64,000 nucleotides of DNA, taken from the NCBI RefSeq assembly GCF_000242595.2, contig NC_017098.1:2685501-2749500 (forward strand), read 5' to 3'. A model generated the notes under the pieces. The model ran no database searches, was not told the DNA's origin, and was given only the letters and a program-made list of their open reading frames with translations. This DNA is from Spirochaeta africana DSM 8902. Its GTDB lineage: Bacteria; Spirochaetota; Spirochaetia; DSM-27196; DSM-8902. Each line of letters starts with the position of its first letter. Within the stretch, counting starts at the first letter, position 1. Shown here piece after piece: positions 19,793 to 28,058 of this stretch. A program made the translations under genes and the position numbers.

Positions 19793-20401
19793 TCAGCTGC
19801 CGGGAAGGGCCACTGTCGGCTGAACCTCGATAATAAACCGGATCAGCTCATCAAGGCTGTGGCCGGCGCGCTCGGCGGCATCGGTTATCTCGGCCCGATT
19901 CACCTGGGCGGCAAATGATTTATCCTTGAGCTTTTTTTTCACCGACTTTACCTGCATGCCCGCATAGCCCTCGGGCCTGACCAGTGAAACCGCGTGGACA
20001 AACCCCGACAGCTCGTCCAGTGCGTAGATCAGATGGTCCAGCTCGTTCACCGGCTCAACCCCGAAATGCAGCGGGCCATGACTGGCAATGGCATGCAGCA
20101 GCTCGGGATCCCAGCCGGCAGATTCGCCCCAGTCGATAATTCTGGCACAATGGTCGTCGGGCCACTGTTCCCAGTCGGCATCGTGCAGCAGTCCGGCGGC
20201 CTCCCACAGCCAGACCTCATGTTCATCCAGGTTCTGTCGCTCAGCCCAGGCCCGCAGCAGGCCACCCAGCTGGTACATATGCAGGCGCAGCCGTTCATTG
20301 GGAACCCAGTCAAGCAGCAGCTGATCTACCTCGGAACGACCCGGCAGATTGCCGGCGTTACCCGGGCTGCCAAAGCTCTGTCGATTCAGTTTTCTGGACA
20401 T
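19793..20401 (-). CDS. HD-domain phosphohydrolase
   Basis: A 202-residue protein with the metal-binding HD pattern: His41 region (LRLHMYQLGGLLRAWA), then AAGLLHDADWEQWPDDH and, later, HAIASHG and DELSGF. It resembles the small stand-alone HD hydrolases whose substrates are usually nucleotides or phosphomonoesters; the true substrate is unknown. ATG 20401 is preceded by AGAGGAGG. A TATACT sequence 20 bp further upstream may be its -10 box. It is divergent from the yjbQ gene. Confidence 0.75.
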   Translation of the reverse strand: MSRKLNRQSFGSPGNAGNLPGRSEVDQLLLDWVPNERLRLHMYQLGGLLRAWAERQNLDEHEVWLWEAAGLLHDADWEQWPDDHCARIIDWGESAGWDPELLHAIASHGPLHFGVEPVNELDHLIYALDELSGFVHAVSLVRPEGYAGMQVKSVKKKLKDKSFAAQVNRAEITDAAERAGHSLDELIRFIIEVQPTVALPGS

Positions 20402-20456
20402 ACCATCCTCCTCTGGAACTGCATTTCAGTATAGCACATCCTTCAGGTTCGATGGA

Positions 20457-20485
20457 TTGCCCGATCCGTCGGCCCTGCGTATACT
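20457..20485 (+). promoter_or_regulatory. Predicted promoter giving a leaderless yjbQ transcript
   Basis: TTGCCC (20457-20462) and TATACT (20480-20485) are 17 bp apart. Only seven bases separate the -10 box from ATG 20493, and they (GAATTTT) contain no Shine-Dalgarno site, so the mRNA should start at or next to the ATG. Confidence 0.65.
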
Positions 20486-20492
20486 GAATTTT

Positions 20493-20915
20493 ATGAGGAT
20501 CATCCAGAAACAGTTTTCCCTCCCGGCACATCGACGCGGGTTCCACCTTATCACCCGGGAAATAACCAGACAGATTCCGGAGCTGGCAGAAATCCAGGCG
20601 GGTATTGCGCATCTGCATATCCTGCATACCTCAGCCGGGCTTACCCTGAACGAGAACGCCGATCCGGATGTGCGCCGCGATATGGAGTCGATCTTTAACC
20701 ACCTGGTGCCAGAGCATCAGCCATACTATGTGCACACCATGGAGGGACCGGATGATATGCCGGCTCACGCCAAGAGCTCGCTGCTGGGGCACTCGGTTAC
20801 CATCCCGGTAACCGACGGCAGGCTGAACCTTGGCACATGGCAGGGGATATATCTGTGCGAGCATCGCAATCACGGCGGCTCGCGCCGATTCGTTCTGACT
20901 GTATTGGGGGAGTAA
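20493..20915 (+). CDS. YjbQ/UPF0047 family protein
   Basis: A 140-residue protein of the YjbQ family, characterised by HLHILHTSAGLTLNENADPDVRRD and, near the C-terminus, GTWQGIYLCEHRN. Members bind a metal through conserved His/Glu/Asp residues; some show thiamine-phosphate-synthase-like activity, but the physiological role is not established. Length fits the family. The start at 20493 lacks a ribosome site, consistent with the leaderless promoter. The next gene starts 2 bp after the stop, so this is the first of a small operon. Confidence 0.88.
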   Translation: MRIIQKQFSLPAHRRGFHLITREITRQIPELAEIQAGIAHLHILHTSAGLTLNENADPDVRRDMESIFNHLVPEHQPYYVHTMEGPDDMPAHAKSSLLGHSVTIPVTDGRLNLGTWQGIYLCEHRNHGGSRRFVLTVLGE

Positions 20916-20917
20916 TC

Positions 20918-21637
20918 ATGAAGCTCGCGGTAATAAGCGGGGCATCGCGAGGCCTCGGCGCTGAATTATACCGACAGTATCAGGATGATGGCTGGCAGAC
21001 ACTCGATTTTTCCCGTTCGGCTCCCCATCCGGGTTCCCATGCGGTGGATCTGTCACAGCCCGAATCAGCGGCAGCGGAGTTCGACCGTGTCCTTGGCGCT
21101 GCGGCGCGGCAGCCCCTGGAAGAGGTGCTGATTATCAGCAATGCGGCTACCCTGCAGCCGATCGGTCTGCTGGAGCGGCTGGCCCCCGAGGAGATCATCG
21201 CCGCCACCCGGATAAACATCACCAGCGGTCTGCTGCTGATGCGGGCTGCCCTGGCAGCATTCGGGCGGCAGCCGCTGCAGCGCCTGCGCCTGGCAGCGAT
21301 ATCCTCCGGGGCGGCCAGGCATGGCTATGCCGGCTGGTCGCTGTACTGTGCCGGCAAGGCGGCCATGGAGAATGCCCAGCGCGCCATCGCCCTGGAGGTA
21401 CAGGATCGCCCCCATATCGATGCTGTAAGCATCGACCCCGGCCTGATAGACACCGGGATGCAAACCACGATACGCAGAAGCAGCCGCAGCGACTTTCCGG
21501 CTGTCGACAAATTTATCAGGCGGCACCAGGATGGCCTGCTGCAGCCGCCGCCCCGGGTCGCCGCGGCCGTACGGCGCATCTGCAGCCTGCCCGAGCTGGA
21601 GGCAGGAGCCATCTATCGCGCTGCCGACTATTTCTGA
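20918..21637 (+). CDS. Short-chain dehydrogenase/reductase (sepiapterin-reductase-like)
   Basis: A 239-residue Rossmann enzyme with the cofactor loop SGASRGLGAELY at residues 7-18, ISNAAT in the third strand region, Ser in ISSGAARHGY, and catalytic Tyr-x3-Lys in SLYCAGKAAMENA. SDPGL-type segment SIDPGLIDTGMQ fits sepiapterin reductase relatives. It should reduce or oxidise a carbonyl/alcohol with NAD(P)(H); the substrate is unknown. ATG 20918 follows GGGGGAG inside the yjbQ end. It is the second gene of a three-gene unit with the small membrane protein downstream. Confidence 0.88.
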   Translation: MKLAVISGASRGLGAELYRQYQDDGWQTLDFSRSAPHPGSHAVDLSQPESAAAEFDRVLGAAARQPLEEVLIISNAATLQPIGLLERLAPEEIIAATRINITSGLLLMRAALAAFGRQPLQRLRLAAISSGAARHGYAGWSLYCAGKAAMENAQRAIALEVQDRPHIDAVSIDPGLIDTGMQTTIRRSSRSDFPAVDKFIRRHQDGLLQPPPRVAAAVRRICSLPELEAGAIYRAADYF

Positions 21638-21644
21638 CGTGTCT

Positions 21645-22037
21645 ATGACGATAATAATCCTTGAGTTCCTGGATCGTTTCTTTCTTCTGTTCCACAGCGC
21701 GCTGGTGGTGTTCAACCTTGTCGGCTGGCTGCCGCGACGTATCCGTCGCCTGCACCTGATCAGTATCGTACTCACCCTGCTTTCCTGGGTCGGACTTGGC
21801 TACTGGTACGGCTGGGGCTACTGTCTCTGCACCGACTGGCACTGGCAGGTACTGCGGCACCTTGGCCGACCAGCGGGTACCCGCAGCTATATCCAGTACC
21901 TGATTGAGCAGATGACCGGCCTTTCTCCGCCGGTCGAGCTGACGATAATGGCCACGCAGTGGGTGTTCATCGTACTGCTGCTGGTAACCATAGTGGTCAA
22001 TCTGCGCGACGCTCTCCATCGCCTCCGGCACCAATAA
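21645..22037 (+). CDS. DUF2784-like small membrane protein
   Basis: A 130-residue protein with about four hydrophobic helices and the pattern HSALVVFNLVGW near the start and WYGWGYCLCTDWHWQVLR in the middle, similar to DUF2784 proteins (function unknown). ATG 21645 follows the dehydrogenase stop by 7 bp without a strong ribosome site. The 3' end overlaps that of the convergent beta-galactosidase gene by 41 bp. Confidence 0.6.
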   Translation: MTIIILEFLDRFFLLFHSALVVFNLVGWLPRRIRRLHLISIVLTLLSWVGLGYWYGWGYCLCTDWHWQVLRHLGRPAGTRSYIQYLIEQMTGLSPPVELTIMATQWVFIVLLLVTIVVNLRDALHRLRHQ

Positions 22038-24096
22038 AGACGGCGGTGTGATAGGGATCCAGCACAATCCTGGTATTGTCCCGTGTTGCCCTGCCATAGA
22101 GCAGCTGCGCCCCCTCTGCGGGCTCGAACGACTGCGCCGTACCGGTAAAGTTCATCACGAACACCGCCTCTCCGCGCCGGCGGACATCCACCCCGTGCGG
22201 CACACGCCAGCGGCTGCGCTCGTGCGGTAGCTCAAGCTCACGGATCAGGCGGGAGTACAAATCATGCAGCAGGGCATCCTCGCCGCGGGAGGCCAGAAAA
22301 AAGGCATGCCCGGCACCGAAGTGATTACGGGTTACCACCGGTGACCCCGCCATATAGTCGCTGGTGTACGACCCCAGCACCTCGGCAGTATCGGCAGCAA
22401 CAACGGCACAATAATCCCGAAGGGCATACCGCTCGCGCAAAAAATGATCGCAGCCGGCAACCTGCATGAACTGCTGCTCACCGGGGTACAGCACATCAAT
22501 CTCTTGTACAGACACCCCCAGCACCGCACATAACGGCCCGGGGGCACCGTTCAGATGCTGCAGATCCGATTCATCCACCATTCCGGTAAGATAGGTCGCC
22601 ACCAGGGTACCGCCATTCTGTACAAAGTCCGTCAGCCGCGCGGCTGTCGCCGTGGGCATAAGGTACCCCATCGGGACCACCACCAGCTCGTATCCCGAGA
22701 AATCACTGTCTGCATTAACCACATCCAGGGTTACCCCCTGCGACCACAGGGCGTAGTAATGCGCCTGGACCGTCTCCAGGTAGGCCGTACGGGAATCATT
22801 CCGCGGGCCCTTGCTGTCATCAAAGGCCCAGCGGTTCTCCCAGTCGTAATACACCGCTACCCGTGCTGGCAGGGTAGTGCCAAACACCTCGGACGCACAA
22901 AGATCCCCCAGCAGCCTGCCAAGTTCTGCAGACTCCCGGAACACCCGATCATCCGGATCCTCCGGGGTCTCGACAACCGAGCCATGAAATTTCTCGAAGC
23001 TGCCGCGGCTCTGTCGCCACTGAAAATACTGCACCGAATCACTGCCGTGGGCGACTGCCTGTACCGAACTGGTTATGTTCATCCCCGGTTTCTTGCGCTT
23101 GGAGATTGGCTGCCAGTTGGTGTTGGACGGGGTACTCTCCATCAGCAGAAAGGGCTTGCCGCCGCCGATCGAGCGGAACAGATCATGATGGAACGCGGCC
23201 TCCGATGCCCGACGATAGTCATCCACGGGTGCATCCGGACAGACGGTGGTAAGGAGTCGATGACCCGGCAGGTGCCACCCGGGGTAGCTGTCCCAGGACA
23301 CTACATCCAACCCCTGCATCAGCTTCCAGTAATCCAGGCCCGGATCGTAGGCCGGGTCGCTGCTGCTCATCATCAGATTGGTGGTAACCCTGATAGCCGG
23401 ATCAACCGCCAGCAGGCTGTCCCGCTCCATCAGCATAAAGTCCCGGGTCTGGTGAGTAACAAAGCGACGCCAGTCCAGGTTCAAACCATGCAGCGAGCTC
23501 TCGCCGATCGGCGAAGGCGACTCGATCTGCTGCCAGTCGGTAACGGTCTTGCTCCAGAAGCTGTTCCACCACGCCCGATTCAGGGCATCCAGGCCCCGAT
23601 AGCGCTCCTGCAGGTAGCCGCGGAACGCTTCCTGACAGAGATCACAATGGCACTCACCCCCATACTCGTTGGACAGATGCCACAACACAACCGCCGGATG
23701 GCCGGCAAAGCGCTGTGCCAACCGGGTATTGATAGCCTGCACCCGTTTGCGATACCCCGGCGCGGTATAGCAATGATTGTGTCGTTCTCCAAAGAGCATC
23801 CGCTCCCTACGGGCATTTACGCGCAGAACCTCCGGATACCGCCGGGCCAGCCAGCGCGGTCGCGCACCCGAGGGTGTACCCAGGATTACCTTGAGCCCGG
23901 CAGCATGCAGCCGGTCGAGAACCCCCGCCAGCCAGTCCAGCCGGAAATCATTTTCGGCCGGCTCCAGATGCCCCCAGGAAAACATCCCCATGGTGACACA
24001 GTTGATACCGGCCTGCTGCATCAGTTCGATATCCCGTTGCAGCACCCCGGGATCATCCAGCCATTGTTCGGGACTATAGTCACAGCCGTAGTACAT
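21997..24096 (-). CDS. Beta-galactosidase, glycoside hydrolase family 42
   Basis: The 699-residue retaining glycosidase hydrolyses terminal beta-galactosides. The (beta/alpha)8 barrel carries acid/base Glu144 (HLSNEYGG) and nucleophile Glu320 (FLLMESTPSNTNW). Cys109, Cys149, Cys151 and Cys154 form the zinc cluster known from GH42 structures. Trimerisation and C-terminal beta domains follow; the length is normal. No signal peptide is present, so it acts on imported di- or oligosaccharides. ATG 24096 has GAGGAG upstream; a longer in-frame start is unsupported. With galE and galK nearby it forms a galactoside utilisation locus. Confidence 0.95.
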   Translation of the reverse strand: MYYGCDYSPEQWLDDPGVLQRDIELMQQAGINCVTMGMFSWGHLEPAENDFRLDWLAGVLDRLHAAGLKVILGTPSGARPRWLARRYPEVLRVNARRERMLFGERHNHCYTAPGYRKRVQAINTRLAQRFAGHPAVVLWHLSNEYGGECHCDLCQEAFRGYLQERYRGLDALNRAWWNSFWSKTVTDWQQIESPSPIGESSLHGLNLDWRRFVTHQTRDFMLMERDSLLAVDPAIRVTTNLMMSSSDPAYDPGLDYWKLMQGLDVVSWDSYPGWHLPGHRLLTTVCPDAPVDDYRRASEAAFHHDLFRSIGGGKPFLLMESTPSNTNWQPISKRKKPGMNITSSVQAVAHGSDSVQYFQWRQSRGSFEKFHGSVVETPEDPDDRVFRESAELGRLLGDLCASEVFGTTLPARVAVYYDWENRWAFDDSKGPRNDSRTAYLETVQAHYYALWSQGVTLDVVNADSDFSGYELVVVPMGYLMPTATAARLTDFVQNGGTLVATYLTGMVDESDLQHLNGAPGPLCAVLGVSVQEIDVLYPGEQQFMQVAGCDHFLRERYALRDYCAVVAADTAEVLGSYTSDYMAGSPVVTRNHFGAGHAFFLASRGEDALLHDLYSRLIRELELPHERSRWRVPHGVDVRRRGEAVFVMNFTGTAQSFEPAEGAQLLYGRATRDNTRIVLDPYHTAVFIGAGGDGERRAD

Positions 24097-24151
24097 GAAA
24101 AACTCCTCGTAAAACCCCGCATCTGACCCCATACTGATACCAGGAGGGCAC

Positions 24152-24451
24152 ATGCCGGTTACTATCGTTCATATCCGCGTACAGCCTGAACACATCCAGG
24201 ATTTTATCCAGGCCACCGAAAAGAACCATCGGGAATCCGTGCAGGAGCCGGGGAATCTGCGCTTCGATTTCCTGCGCAGCCGCGAGGATCCCCAGCTGTT
24301 TGTACTGTATGAGGCTTACCGCAGCGCCGATGATGCTGCTGCCCACAAGCAAACCCCGCATTACCTCGAATGGCGGCAGACCGTAGCACCGATGATGGCC
24401 GAACCACGCCGAGGGGTCCCCTACGACCTGCTCGCACCCGCCGGCGATTAA
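24152..24451 (+). CDS. ABM-domain protein (YgiN/LsrG-like putative monooxygenase)
   Basis: A 99-residue ferredoxin-like alpha/beta protein with the antibiotic-biosynthesis-monooxygenase layout: VTIVHIRVQPEHIQDF, then NLRFDFLRSREDPQLFVLYEAYRSADDAAAHK and HYLEW. Relatives act as quinol monooxygenases or, as LsrG, modify the AI-2 signal without a cofactor; the substrate here is unknown. ATG 24152 is preceded by AGGAGGG. It is transcribed divergently from the beta-galactosidase gene and converges on galE. Confidence 0.82.
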   Translation: MPVTIVHIRVQPEHIQDFIQATEKNHRESVQEPGNLRFDFLRSREDPQLFVLYEAYRSADDAAAHKQTPHYLEWRQTVAPMMAEPRRGVPYDLLAPAGD

Positions 24452-24452
24452 C

Positions 24453-24515
24453 GGTTGCGTCGGGTGCGGCGGGTGCTGCGGCTGCGTCGGCTGTAGCGGC
24501 TGCGTTGGCTGGGCC
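24453..24515. repeat. Degenerate 9-bp tandem repeat between convergent genes
   Basis: Seven contiguous 9-bp units with consensus GGCTGCGTC (for example GGTTGCGTC, GGGTGCGGC, GGCTGCGTC, GGCTGTAGC) fill the gap between the ABM-domain stop codon and the galE stop codon. No hairpin terminator is seen there. Confidence 0.7.
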
Positions 24516-24517
24516 AG

Positions 24518-25540
24518 TCAGTACCCCAGCAGCTCCTTGCGCCGCTCACGCCACTGCAGCTCACTGCGTATAGCATCGGCGGTAGACAGCTCAGCCTGCC
24601 AGCCCAGCCGCTCACGGGCCCGGGTAGTGTCGGCAAAGGCTCCGGCCGCATCACCCGGTCGGGGCGGTCCCTCGATAATCGGTACATCGCCGTCCCATAC
24701 CTCCTGAAAGGCGGCACACAGCTCTCGCACGGTAACCCCGTTGCCGGTTCCCAGGTTGATCACCTGATACGGCTCGCGAGCGTGCTCCCGCTGGGCAGCT
24801 GACAGGTTGCTGTCGCCATGCAGATACTCGGCCGCCAGCACATGGGCCCGTGCCAGATCCCAGATGTGGATGTAGTCACGAATGCCGGTGCCGTCCCGGG
24901 TTGGCCAGTCGGTTCCGGTAATGCAGAACTCCTGTTCTACCCCCAGCGCGGCATTCACCAGTTTGCTCAGGACGTGGCTGGGTTCAGCCAGATGCATCCC
25001 GCTGCGCAGCTCGGGATCGGCGCCAATCGGATTGAAATAGCGCAAAGCCAGCCCCCGCATATCGTAGGCCGCGCAGAAATCAGCCAGCACCATCTCCATC
25101 ATGTACTTGGTACGCGCATAGGGACTGGCCGGTGCCAGCGGGGCGTCCTCGGTTACCCGGAACCCCTCCACCGTGGCATAGATCGAGGCCGAGGAGCTGA
25201 AGACAACCGCCAGCCCCCCACGATCGCGAACAAAATCAAACAACCCCAGCGATTTGGCCACATTTTCGTGATAGTAACGGCTGGGATCCTCGGTAGATTC
25301 AGGGACCACAATCAGCGCAGCGCAATGGATAATCACCCTGATCTCTGGGTGGTCGGCGAATATCCGGGCGAGCAATGCATGATCGGCAGTGTCGCCCTCG
25401 TAGCAGGTATGCTGCCGTACAAAATCCCGCTTGCCAAGCGAGAAATTGTCCAGAACAATCGGGAAATGCCCACGATCCAGCAGAGCATTGCAGACGGTAC
25501 TGCCTATATACCCGGCACCGCCAGTAACCAAAACCTTCAT
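24518..25540 (-). CDS. galE: UDP-glucose 4-epimerase
   Basis: The 340-residue NAD-dependent epimerase interconverts UDP-galactose and UDP-glucose. MKVLVTGGAGYIGS is the NAD-binding loop; SSSASIYA and YARTKYMME supply the catalytic Ser and Tyr-x3-Lys; RYFNPIGADP is typical of GalE. ATG 25540 overlaps the galK stop as ATGA, and GAGGAG within the galK end is its ribosome site, so translation is coupled. It is the last gene of the galKE operon. Confidence 0.96.
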   Translation of the reverse strand: MKVLVTGGAGYIGSTVCNALLDRGHFPIVLDNFSLGKRDFVRQHTCYEGDTADHALLARIFADHPEIRVIIHCAALIVVPESTEDPSRYYHENVAKSLGLFDFVRDRGGLAVVFSSSASIYATVEGFRVTEDAPLAPASPYARTKYMMEMVLADFCAAYDMRGLALRYFNPIGADPELRSGMHLAEPSHVLSKLVNAALGVEQEFCITGTDWPTRDGTGIRDYIHIWDLARAHVLAAEYLHGDSNLSAAQREHAREPYQVINLGTGNGVTVRELCAAFQEVWDGDVPIIEGPPRPGDAAGAFADTTRARERLGWQAELSTADAIRSELQWRERRKELLGY

Positions 25541-26874
25541 ATCAGCTCCTCTTTACTGCGTAATTCTATTTCTTCCACCCCCCAGGGGCGAATCGCCAGC
25601 GGCACTACACACCCCTCACCCAGGGTAATCTCCATGGTCTGTACAAATTCATCCCAGACAGCCAACGGCACATAGGCCTGTACCGCACCCCCGAAACCGC
25701 CGCCGTGAACCCGCGACACCACACCGCGAAACTCGAACAGAGACTGAATCTGCAGCAGCGCCAGACCATAATCCTGATTGTCGACCTCGTGAACCACATT
25801 CTGCAGAAACTGAAACGAGCTGTGACCCGAAGCGGCCACCAGATTCAGATACCCGGGGATATCCCCGGAGGTCAGGGCCCGCTGCATCAGCTGAACCCGC
25901 TCGTTCTCGGCAAAATAGTGACCGGCTCGCGCGATTGCCCGACCGGCAAATTCTGATCGCAGGCGGGCAATCTCCCGCCAGAAGCTCGCCGGATCCACCC
26001 CGCGCAGCACCTCCGCACCGAACCAGCCGGCAATCTGTCGCATCTCGCGCGGGATAGAAGCATAGCTGTCGGTATCGGCCGCGTGATCGGATCTGGTGTG
26101 GACGATGCACAGCCGATAGCCATGAGCCGCGAAGTCAGCCTCCAGGCGGGTTACCTGTGGGGCGTGGGGATCGGCAAAATCTATCCCCACCACCCCACCG
26201 GCAGCGATCGCGGTCTGATCCAGCAGACCGCAGGGTTTGCCAAAATAGGTATTCTCGGCGTACTGCCCGCACAGCGCCACCTCTACCGGTGACAGGCGCG
26301 GTCGCGGGGGTTGTGTCGCGTTGGCGCTCAACACATCCACTACTGTCGTCAGCAGGGATTCGATACAGGCAGATGAGCTGAGCCCGGATCCTGGCTGGAC
26401 ATCGCTCTGCAGAGTGGCCTGGAACGGAACTGCCGGGATGTCGCGTTTATGGCACCAGTCCAGAACCCCGCGCGCTATACCGGCAAGGGTGCCCTGCTCA
26501 GCGGGCTGCATGGCGGTAGATCGAATATCCAGTCGGTACTCCTGCGCGAAATCCATCGAATAGATGCCTGTGCCGGTGGGGTCCCCGCCAGGCGAGACTG
26601 CGGCCACGCAGTCCAGCTGCACCGCACCAGCCAGTGCCAGGCCGTTGTTGTGGTCGGTATGATTCCCCCCCAGCTCGGTCCTGCCGGGGGCTGAGAATAA
26701 TCGCACTGCACCGCTGCCGTAGCGGCGCTCATGCTCACCCAGCAGCTGCAGGTAGCGGCGGCGCTGGGCCGGGACAGTATCGTCCCCGTACAGCCTGCCG
26801 AGACAGCTGTCCAGCTCGCCGTGGCGCACCGCGGTCTGCCATTCGCCTACCGTCGGTATATTTTGGGATTGCAT
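25537..26874 (-). CDS. galK: Galactokinase
   Basis: A 445-residue GHMP kinase that phosphorylates galactose at C1. The galactokinase signature GRTELGGNHTDHNNG lies near residues 65-79, the ATP loop is PGSGLSSSACIE, and the C-terminal GHMP motif is HGGGFGGAVQAYVP. The protein is longer than the usual 390 residues, mainly through an extended N-terminus. ATG 26874 has AGGAGG upstream. It is transcribed from a promoter overlapped by a 20-bp palindromic operator shared with the divergent LacI-type regulator, so induction by a galactoside is likely. Confidence 0.95.
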   Translation of the reverse strand: MQSQNIPTVGEWQTAVRHGELDSCLGRLYGDDTVPAQRRRYLQLLGEHERRYGSGAVRLFSAPGRTELGGNHTDHNNGLALAGAVQLDCVAAVSPGGDPTGTGIYSMDFAQEYRLDIRSTAMQPAEQGTLAGIARGVLDWCHKRDIPAVPFQATLQSDVQPGSGLSSSACIESLLTTVVDVLSANATQPPRPRLSPVEVALCGQYAENTYFGKPCGLLDQTAIAAGGVVGIDFADPHAPQVTRLEADFAAHGYRLCIVHTRSDHAADTDSYASIPREMRQIAGWFGAEVLRGVDPASFWREIARLRSEFAGRAIARAGHYFAENERVQLMQRALTSGDIPGYLNLVAASGHSSFQFLQNVVHEVDNQDYGLALLQIQSLFEFRGVVSRVHGGGFGGAVQAYVPLAVWDEFVQTMEITLGEGCVVPLAIRPWGVEEIELRSKEELI

Positions 26875-26885
26875 GCGGCCTCCTG

Positions 26886-26932
26886 TTGCAATGTACGCGC
26901 GTACATTGTAGCATAAAACCCTGATGCGTCAA
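26886..26932. promoter_or_regulatory. Divergent galK / LacI-regulator promoters with shared 20-bp operator
   Basis: The perfect palindrome CAATGTACGCGCGTACATTG occupies 26889-26908. For the regulator (plus strand), TTGCAA 26886-26891 and TAGCAT 26909-26914 are 17 bp apart, so the palindrome fills the spacer. For galK (minus strand), TTGACG 26927-26932 and TACAAT 26905-26910 are 16 bp apart, so the palindrome overlaps the -10 box. A CG-centred palindrome is typical of LacI-family operators. One bound repressor would block both promoters. Confidence 0.8.
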
Positions 26933-27970
26933 CCGGATCATGCTGCCAGAATCGATCGCAACACCATCGCCGCCGAGGCCGGGGTCTCTACCGCCACCGT
27001 ATCGCGGGTGTTCAACAACCCGGACAGTGTTTCACACGAGCGCCGGCAGCGGGTCCTGGCAGCAGCTCACCGGCTGGGCTATGCCCCAAACAAGTTTGCC
27101 TCTGCACTGGCCCGTAAAACCACCGGCCGCCTGCTGTGGCTCGATGGCCGCAAGCTTTCGGCCCACGACCCGGATAATGCCGCCTTTTACGCCTCGCTGT
27201 ACACCGATGCCCTGGAGAGCGCTCTGGAGGTGATCGCCGCCACCACCTTCCATCTCGAGATCGGAGCGCCGCATGCCGGCAGCATCTCACCGGAGGAATA
27301 CGACGGTATACTGGTGTTTGATATTGATAATATCCAGCAGGCAGTCAAGCTTGCCGGCAGCGGGGTGCCGCTGGTTTGCGGGCATCACGTGGCCCATTTC
27401 CCCCGGGGTGAATGCTTTGCGGTGGACAACACCGCCGGAGGCCGATTGCTGGCGGAGCACCTTGCCGGGCTTGGCCACCGAAGGATCGCCTGGGTAACCG
27501 GCAAGACCGCCGAGATCAGCAGTCACCGCGACCGGCAGAACGGGATTGCCGGGATCTTTCCGGACAGCCAGCTGCAGATAATCGACGGGCAGCTGGGCCC
27601 GGCCGGCGGCGCAGCCGCAGCCCGACAGTTGCTGCCGGAGATACTTGCCGGGAAGATCACCGCGATCATTGCGGTGAATGATCTTACCGCCTTCGGCCTG
27701 GTGCAGGAGCTGCGGCACCGGGGCGTCGCTATTCCGGCACAGGTTTCCGTAGCGGCCTGCGACAACCTGCCCATCCTCCAGCTGCTGCCCATGCGGCTCA
27801 CCACCCTGGATCTGCAGCTGCCGGTGCTGTACCGTGCGGCGGCAGAGCGGCTGCTGCAGATACCGGCACAGCCGGGGCTGGTGCAGGACTCCCTGCGCCT
27901 GTTTCCACCGGTACTGATTCCCGGTGATTCCACTGCCGTACCGGCGAAGTGCCCCCGGCCGGCTACCTGA
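26924..27970 (+). CDS. LacI-family transcriptional regulator of the gal locus
   Basis: A 348-residue repressor with an N-terminal helix-turn-helix (IAAEAGVSTATVSRVFNNPDSVS), the hinge region LGYAPNKFASALAR, and a periplasmic-binding-protein-type sensor domain. The ligand is probably galactose or a galactoside, judged from the divergent galKE operon and nearby GH42 gene. ATG 26924 has no ribosome site and lies nine bases after the predicted -10 box, suggesting a leaderless or nearly leaderless mRNA. The stop codon lies inside the first unit of a 16-bp tandem repeat. Confidence 0.9.
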   Translation: MRQPDHAARIDRNTIAAEAGVSTATVSRVFNNPDSVSHERRQRVLAAAHRLGYAPNKFASALARKTTGRLLWLDGRKLSAHDPDNAAFYASLYTDALESALEVIAATTFHLEIGAPHAGSISPEEYDGILVFDIDNIQQAVKLAGSGVPLVCGHHVAHFPRGECFAVDNTAGGRLLAEHLAGLGHRRIAWVTGKTAEISSHRDRQNGIAGIFPDSQLQIIDGQLGPAGGAAAARQLLPEILAGKITAIIAVNDLTAFGLVQELRHRGVAIPAQVSVAACDNLPILQLLPMRLTTLDLQLPVLYRAAAERLLQIPAQPGLVQDSLRLFPPVLIPGDSTAVPAKCPRPAT

Positions 27971-28056
27971 ACCGCCGGCTACCTGAACCGCCGGCTACCT
28001 GAACCGCCGGCTACCTGAACCGCCGGCTACCTGAACCGGCTGCTACCTGAACCAGG
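27961..28056. repeat. 16-bp tandem repeat (minisatellite) between convergent genes
   Basis: Four perfect copies of GGCTACCTGAACCGCC (27961-28024) are followed by two diverged copies (28025-28056). The first copy includes the TGA stop of the LacI-type regulator, and the array ends 2 bp before the leuA stop codon. There are no spacers, so this is not CRISPR. The unit length is not a multiple of three, and it lies outside coding sequence apart from the first 10 bp. Confidence 0.93.
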
Positions 28057-28058
28057 CG

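Noticed and set aside
24453-24515. Read-through extension of galE encoding a Gln-Pro-Thr repeat tail
   Set aside because: The galE stop codon at 24518 is clear and the C-terminus before it is complete; the repeat is better treated as intergenic.
27961-28056. CRISPR array
   Set aside because: The 16-bp units are directly abutting with no spacers, and no cas genes are present.
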